64,000 nucleotides of DNA from Lepisosteus oculatus (lineage: Eukaryota; Chordata; Actinopteri; Semionotiformes; Lepisosteidae): the NCBI RefSeq assembly GCF_040954835.1, contig NC_090697.1, forward strand, positions 1,748,501 through 1,812,500, read 5' to 3'. The position numbers were made by a program, and so were the translations under genes. Numbering within the stretch: the stretch's first letter is position 1; the number at the start of each line of letters is the position of its first letter. The notes under the pieces were generated by a model. It saw nothing but the letters and a program-made list of their open reading frames with translations, was not told the DNA's origin and ran no database searches. Positions 59,801-64,000 of the stretch are shown one piece after another.

Positions 59801-62800
59801 ATTGGTTGTGGGCCTTTTTAAAGGGATTGCTGTTTTGTTAACTTGATTTAATTTAATTATTGGCATGCACATGTTGAAATGCTAGGGTACAGAACTCTGT
59901 TATCCAGACTACAGTAATCTTGCTGGATGATTGAAAAAATCTGTAAATGGACAGAACACGAATCAAATGCAGTACTCTCTAATGTTTTACCAAAGAGCAA
60001 ATAGCATGACAGCAGGTGTCTGGGAAGAAGTAAATTAATGTTTTTGAAAAAGGAAAGCCCTATTTCTTATAATGACGTACAGTATGATGCCCTGGTACTG
60101 CTGAAAAAAATGTATGTTTTGCCATTTAAATGGTAGCACTGGTCGTAATGTTCAATTTGATCATCTTTTACTCCTGTGAGCTAGAGCAATGTAAAGGAAC
60201 TGTGATTTTTATTTATTTGCTATTCCTGGCTGTGCTTTTTAGGCAGTGGTCCAGGGCACAATCCTTAAGGCTAGCAGACAGGAGCCGTTAAAAGCTTTAT
60301 TGTGCTTCTAGCTGAGTGCTAGAGAATCTGACAGTAATTGGATTTTAGCCAGATTCTGTCGGTCCATTAAGTACATCCAAACGGGAATCTTTAGTTAACG
60401 CTGTACTGTTTTCCATGGCTACAAAATCTTTTTGTTTGTTTAAACGAGGATCAGCACACAACATTAAATGCTCAGAGATATGGAGTTCTTTAGAGAGGTA
60501 ACACAGTTTTTCATAGCTGTCAGTGTTACTTGAACACAACATGCTTGATGTTTAGCAATGGCAAGTGGCCTGTCACGCATAATTCAGTTATCAAATTATT
60601 TTTCCCCACGGAGGGTTATGTTGCCAAAATACTTTAAACTGTGAATTCTGAGTGAATGCTTCATCTAATCCCATAATTCTGGGCTATGGCTTCTGTCATT
60701 GTTTGGCATTTGTTTTTGAAAATAATCTCATACCAACAATCTTCCTGTATGAGGTGTCTATAGTTTACCATTCAGGGTGTACGGGGGCATACTGTATACT
60801 GTCAAATAGCAGTTTGCCTGTTTGTAACTAATGTAGTTTCCTTCAATATCAGGAAAGTCAGCAGTGGCTGTCACCATTAAAACCAACATCATAACAGATT
60901 TGGATTATTGATATAACGGTGACAAAATGTAGACAATAAGCAGAAAGTATGAGGGAAAACAAATGAAGACAACTTTGAGTTAAAATAAGTGAATAAGTAA
61001 AGAAATAAATGTCCAGTGCAAGTGAAAAACAAATGTGCACAGCATCCCAAAAGTAAACTCCAAAACTCACTTTGTGCATCTACATTCTGTTGGGGGAGAA
61101 CATAGTTAAATAGTGAGCATCAAAAGAAGCTTATCAGTCACTTTTTGCTTGTATGTTGCAAGAGAAGTATACAGGATTGAATAAATGTTTCAGTCATCAT
61201 TTTGATTAAGTGATAATTCATGACTGGCTGTGACAGACCTGAGTGACTTTGATTGTAGCATGAGCACCTAAACACCTCATTAGTGAGAGAGTTGATTGCG
61301 CATAGTGATGAGGTGATTTCGCTTGTTGAGTGTCAAGCCTGATGAAAATCAAGAAAGTAATTGGAGAGAACAGCTCTTTAGAGCCCTTGGTGTGTTGGAG
61401 ACCGGACAAAGGCATTGCACTGTCACTCAGCATGTGGGGCAGGGGTCCCCAGTGCTGGTCCTGGTGACCCCCACACCCGCTGTTTCTCGTTCCAGCCCAC
61501 TGTCACCAGATCTTTGAAAGTTTACCTGATCTAAGAAATTGTATATTTGCATTTTGTTTCTATTCGCAAGTTTGGCATTTTATGCCACTTACTGTACAAA
61601 CTACAGCGGTTTCAATGTAAGAAACAGTTCAGAGATTAATCTTATTTTTATTAAGTCAATGAAGGGTTTGACTGTGTAACTTAAGGCTCAGCTGGTATGA
61701 ACACCAACAGGTGCATGTGTCACCAGGCCCAGGATTGGGAACCACTGATGCAGGGTGCTCTCGGACAGTTATTTCGAACATGGTCTGTGAACGACCATCC
61801 GCTGTCCAAGAGAACACCTTGCTGTGATCAGTGGGGAGGTCAAACATGATGATCTGTGCAGGAGTACTTAGTTGCTACAGAACGTCACTTGTAGAGACTG
61901 GGGGCCACATGATCACACCGCGCTCCATCAGTCAAGTCCTGGGATCTCTGCTCTTCCTGTGGGCACATCCTGGTGGGATGATGTCCCAGGAGGAAACAAA
62001 TATCCTCCTGCTGCTCATGTAGCAGCTGCTTGCCTTGAGGCGCAGCACTCAAGGCCTCAAAGACCAGTGTCCAGGCTCTCCGAGAGGCAGGGGTCTTCAA
62101 CCCACAAGATAGCATCCACAGCCTATTGCAAAGCTTGTGTCATAGATGTCCTGGATGTATTGTTCACAGCAGTGGCTTACATGTTAACCAGCATCATGAA
62201 TTTTCTGTCTGTGTCATGTCTGTTCAACAAAGTGTCATTTCACTGGCTCTAACAAGTTGATCGTTTTCTTTGTCATACCTGGGAATGTGTTGCAGTTGGA
62301 AGTGCAAAATCTATTTTGATGCGCAGTGTTTTAACCTCAAGGATAATTACAGTGAATGGCTTTATAAGGTTAGTAATTAGACATCCAGTAGGCTTGTGTA
62401 AGGAAATCGTTAGCTTGTTTGAATTAGTGACAAAAGGGCAATAGAACCTTGTGAGGAATATCTCCACCTAAACTTTCAATTCAATTCAACTTTATTGTCA
62501 TTAAACTTACACAGGTGCATAGTATAATGAAAAGTGTTTCTCATTAGTCACTCAGGTGCATTATATAAATAGGACAGAAGATAAGACACTAGACAGTTAC
62601 ACAATAGCAATTACAGTAACATGTAATAACATAACATAAATAACATGCATAACATTTATTGGTTGGTATTACAAGGTTAATAGTTGGTGTTAAATGACAT
62701 AAAATATAGATATTAGGTAAAATAACATACATTCTTTTCAGCATAAAAAGTTATTTTCATTATGGTGCATGGTGTCAGACATTTTACAGATAGTGTTTAT

Positions 62801-63176
62801 CATATTTTATTCTTCAGTTTTGATCTACCTTTCTTTATTTCTCAAGGACATCTGGCAGTACTTCTTGAATCTCACAGAAGCTAACGAAGAAAAGAAATCA
62901 GACTGGAAACTTGAATACATAATGACCAAAGCCTTTAACATAAAGGATATTATGCCAAAGAGTTTGTACAACCTTGCTGTTAATTTTGCGAAGCCTCATA
63001 GTAAGGAATTCCAGAAGTACTTTAATAACTTTTTGGTAAGCTACAATGATAAAATTGTTTGTGATGGGAGCTGTAAAATCACTCAGTTGTGTGCTATACA
63101 GTTCTTAGACCACAATAATTACTCTGCGTGTATCAAAAGGGAAAAAGAAAAAAACCTCTTGAGGAATATTTTTTAA
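50775..63176 (+). CDS. smpdl3a: Acid sphingomyelinase-like phosphodiesterase 3a
   Basis: A secreted/lysosomal metallophosphodiesterase. The mammalian enzyme cleaves nucleotide phosphates (ATP, modified CTP/CDP-alcohols) and 2'3'-cGAMP rather than sphingomyelin. Eight exons (50775-50892, 52033-52246, 54119-54263, 55322-55418, 56559-56722, 58150-58330, 59421-59545, 62847-63176) join in phase into 458 codons, 457 aa (human 453). Residues 1 to about 25 are a signal peptide (CLCLFGLGVSLPVSA). Dimetal ligands are present: D47 and H49 (DLHLDP), D112 (GDSPPH), N153/H154 (GNHD), H252 (AHVPVG), H293 and H295 (GHTHRD). N-glycosylation sequons include NMT, NVT, NIT, NLT and NYS. The C-terminal Cys-rich tail (CDGSCKITQLCA) matches the family. 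No frame breaks. Introns hold two hAT MITEs, a SINE and two family A repeats. Confidence 0.96.
52033..52246 (+). CDS. smpdl3a: smpdl3a exon 2
   Basis: The acceptor CCTTTCAATAG ends at 52032; the donor ACAGG|GTACGT begins at 52247. It encodes GGFWHVSDLHLDPTYHLTDD through DFMIWTG, with the first two metal ligands. Confidence 0.95.
52489..52642. mobile_element. hAT-like MITE in smpdl3a intron 2
   Basis: The left end CAGGGGTCACCAATCCTG and the right end CAGGGGAACCCTG (complement CAGGGTTCCCC) are imperfect terminal inverted repeats. Flanks ATATAAAA and ATATAAAG match 7 of 8, the 8-bp target duplication typical of hAT elements. 154 bp, non-coding. Confidence 0.75.
53155..53420 (-). mobile_element. 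SINE family C in smpdl3a intron 2
   Basis: Complement of the tail (TACATCCATCCACTTCATCC), GGATACACCCTGGATGGGAC, CAGCATGTCTTTGGACTGTG, GAACATACAGACTCCACGC and the head complement (ACCACTGTGCTACCATGC). Near full length, antisense to the gene. Confidence 0.85.
54119..54263 (+). CDS. smpdl3a: smpdl3a exon 3
   Basis: The acceptor TTGCGTTCCAG ends at 54118; the donor CCGCAG|GTATTTC begins at 54264. It encodes DSPPHVLVKELSTETV through ALGNHDYWPQ, with D112 and N153. Confidence 0.95.
54835..55080. other. GC-rich island inside smpdl3a intron 3
   Basis: A clearly more GC-rich block (CTGCAGCCCCGCCGTGAGG, CCAGACCCCCTCCCCTTGTG, then a GTGTGTGTGTGAG run). No splice sites or domain fit an extra exon; a decayed repeat is the likelier source, though no second copy is visible in the window. 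Confidence 0.35.
55322..55418 (+). CDS. smpdl3a: smpdl3a exon 4
   Basis: The acceptor CCATTGTTCAG ends at 55321; the donor AAAAG|GTAACG begins at 55419. It encodes DQLPVSTNKIYQAVSDLW through ALETLRK. Found only by splicing logic, as it has no ATG. Confidence 0.93.
56559..56722 (+). CDS. smpdl3a: smpdl3a exon 5
   Basis: The acceptor TTTTTATTTTCAG ends at 56558; the donor GAAAAG|GTAAAA begins at 56723. It encodes GGFYSQKVMQNLRLISLNTN through EWLEQTLQQSLQNNEK. Confidence 0.95.
57847..57946 (+). repeat. Repeat family A copy in smpdl3a intron 5
   Basis: AAGGCTCCACAGCCGAAATG, then a pyrimidine stretch ending CTCTTTACAG, GGAATAAATC and TTACTTGCTCCTTTGC. Sense orientation, ending about 200 bp before exon 6, so its acceptor-like site competes in position with the real one. 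Confidence 0.8.
58150..58330 (+). CDS. smpdl3a: smpdl3a exon 6
   Basis: The acceptor TTTCTTTGGAAG ends at 58149 (weaker than the others, as AAG); the donor GATGAAG|GTACAT begins at 58331. It encodes VYIIAHVPVGYLPYARDTT through GHFYGHTHRDSIMVLLDDE, with three metal-ligand histidines. Confidence 0.94.
59067..59195 (+). repeat. Repeat family A copy in smpdl3a intron 6
   Basis: CTCTGAAGAAGGCTCCGTAG, CAGAAACATTGC, pyrimidine tract to TTTTCAG and GGAATTAACC. The left arm (AGAGGTTAATTCCACTCTG) is partly inverted to the right end. AATAAA is changed to AATTAA in this copy. Confidence 0.75.
59421..59545 (+). CDS. smpdl3a: smpdl3a exon 7
   Basis: The acceptor TTTTGCTTTGAAG ends at 59420; the donor TTGCTG|GTAAGA begins at 59546. 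It encodes NPVNSLFVTPAVTPIKSILE through QYNSQDYSLL. Confidence 0.95.
59697..59765. repeat. Short tandem duplications in smpdl3a intron 7
   Basis: Three units of about 11 bp (GGGTTTTAAAA), followed by two units of about 20 bp (TTTGTAATGACCATAxTGGG type). Local slippage. Confidence 0.85.
61440..61747. mobile_element. hAT-like MITE in smpdl3a intron 7
   Basis: The left CAGGGGTCCCCAGTGCTGGT and the right end (complement CAGTGGTTCCCAATCCTGGG) are imperfect terminal inverted repeats, extending into CCTGGTGAC on both sides. Flanks ATGTGGGG and ATGCAGGG match 6 of 8, consistent with an old 8-bp target duplication. 308 bp, no coding capacity. Confidence 0.7.
62475..62720 (-). mobile_element. LINE/SINE 3' tail fragment
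   Basis: TTCAATTCAATTCAAC then TTTATTGTCATTAAACTTAC is the complement of a common fish L2-type 3' end with a (TTGAA)n tail. The 5' limit is unclear. Confidence 0.5.
62847..63176 (+). CDS. smpdl3a: smpdl3a exon 8 coding part
   Basis: The acceptor TTTATTTCTCAAG ends at 62846. It encodes DIWQYFLNLTEANEEKKSDW, the C-terminal helical part, CDGSCKITQLCA, and ends NLLRNIF with TAA 63174-63176. The upstream open frame from 62769 is intronic. Confidence 0.94.
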   Translation, partial: DIWQYFLNLTEANEEKKSDWKLEYIMTKAFNIKDIMPKSLYNLAVNFAKPHSKEFQKYFNNFLVSYNDKIVCDGSCKITQLCAIQFLDHNNYSACIKREKEKNLLRNIF

Positions 63177-63555
63177 ACATACTGCAGTCAACTGTTTGTT
63201 TTTTTTTAAACAGCAAATTTGAGCATCATTTTATTTAACTGCCATTGATTTAAGGATAACTAAAGGATAATCAGTTCCAATCACCGTTGTAAGGGTGGAG
63301 GGCTCAGCTGTAACCTGTTTATATCTGGTGTGTTTGAGAAAGTATGTACCACGCTTGAATTTGCAATTGTACACCTCTGCCGAGGTTTGGGTTTTGACAG
63401 GATGTCGGTGATTTCAAACGTTTCTAAGTGCTCTGTGCCATTTTCTGGGAGGAGGCTCTAGCCCTGGTGAGCAGCACTTCTGAAGGTTTTTTATACATAA
63501 CCTAAATCCTCCAGAGGCCTTGACCTGAAAACAATAAAGCAGAAAAAGAAGAGAA
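63177..63555 (+). terminator. smpdl3a: smpdl3a 3' UTR with poly(A) signal
   Basis: AATAAA at 63533-63538, about 357 nt after the stop codon, in AAAACAATAAAGCAG. Confidence 0.6.
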
Positions 63556-64000
63556 AATAATTTTCGTTACACTTTTATAACTGCTCAGTAATGGGAAGAA
63601 TTTAGAAATGAAAATCAGGAAAGTTATGTGAGCTTCTGTCAAAAATGTATAGATTTAAATATAAAAGGTGTCAAAGTGCCTTTTTAATTGAACTTTGCTA
63701 AAATTCACTGACCTTTTTTTGGGGGGGGGGATGCTACTGGGTTGTGATTGCAGTGAACCTGTAAGATTTAGGGGCATGAAAGTATATATTTGGGTTTTAT
63801 GTAAAAGCATTTGACTGCAACTCTCAATACAGTATAGTATACATTTTCATATACTGTAGTAAAGTTGATTAAGATATGCATTCTTTTATCATAATCTTCT
63901 TTCCATGCTCTCTGTGTTCTCGTACAGTACTGAAGAAAAAGGGGTTTCTGAGAAATAAGTGATTATGTGTTAATTAATATCCATATTTTCCCGTCTTGGC
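63556..64000. other. Downstream of smpdl3a, nothing recognised
   Basis: AT-rich, with a T/G homopolymer run at about 63713-63730. In human CLVS2 follows, but no exon of it is visible here. Confidence 0.4.

Overview
This is vertebrate nuclear DNA, almost certainly from a ray-finned fish. The coding exons are split by GT-AG introns, the background is AT-rich, and it is littered with fish-type repeats: CR1/L2-like LINE ends, tRNA- and 5S-derived SINEs, hAT and mariner-like MITEs, and LTR-like pieces. The species cannot be fixed from sequence alone. Single compact orthologues and the repeat flavour would suit a gar/bowfin/sturgeon-like lineage as well as a teleost.

Three protein-coding genes are supported, all on the + strand and in the same order as human 6q22.31 (PKIB, FABP7, SMPDL3A). 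(1) pkib, cAMP-dependent protein kinase inhibitor: two coding exons (37917-38061 and 41268-41356, 77 aa), with a candidate non-coding first exon in a CpG-richer patch ending at 8561. That would give a first intron of about 29 kb. (2) fabp7, brain fatty-acid-binding protein: four exons of 73, 173, 102 and 51 nt between 46525 and 48847, 132 aa, intact. (3) smpdl3a, acid-sphingomyelinase-like phosphodiesterase: eight exons between 50775 and 63176, 457 aa, signal peptide and all metal-ligand motifs present. All three reading frames join cleanly across splice sites. The genes are neighbours but not a functional pathway: kinase inhibition, lipid chaperoning in neural glia, and secreted/lysosomal nucleotide phosphodiesterase.

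Layout: 1-8200 intergenic, with a dead LINE (3207-4735, - strand), a SINE and an AAC microsatellite; 8200-8561 putative pkib promoter and exon; 8562-37889 putative pkib intron 1, holding most of the repeats; 37890 to about 41940 pkib coding part and 3' UTR, with a 5S-derived SINE in intron 2; 42-46.2 kb intergenic, with a mariner-like MITE and a 139-bp hairpin; 46.28-49.1 kb fabp7 promoter and gene; 50.66-63.54 kb smpdl3a promoter and gene.

The most notable unexplained structure is a repeat family with at least nine copies (about 7.6, 17.6, 28.0, 29.2, 30.9, 46.1, 48.2, 57.9 and 59.1 kb). Several copies are near-palindromic. The core resembles the conserved nucleotides of a hammerhead ribozyme, and each sense copy carries a splice-acceptor-like pyrimidine tract plus CAG, usually followed by AATAAA. 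One copy (17580-17743) is an almost perfect 164-bp palindrome. No bacterial-type operon, CRISPR array or intact mobile-element protein was seen.
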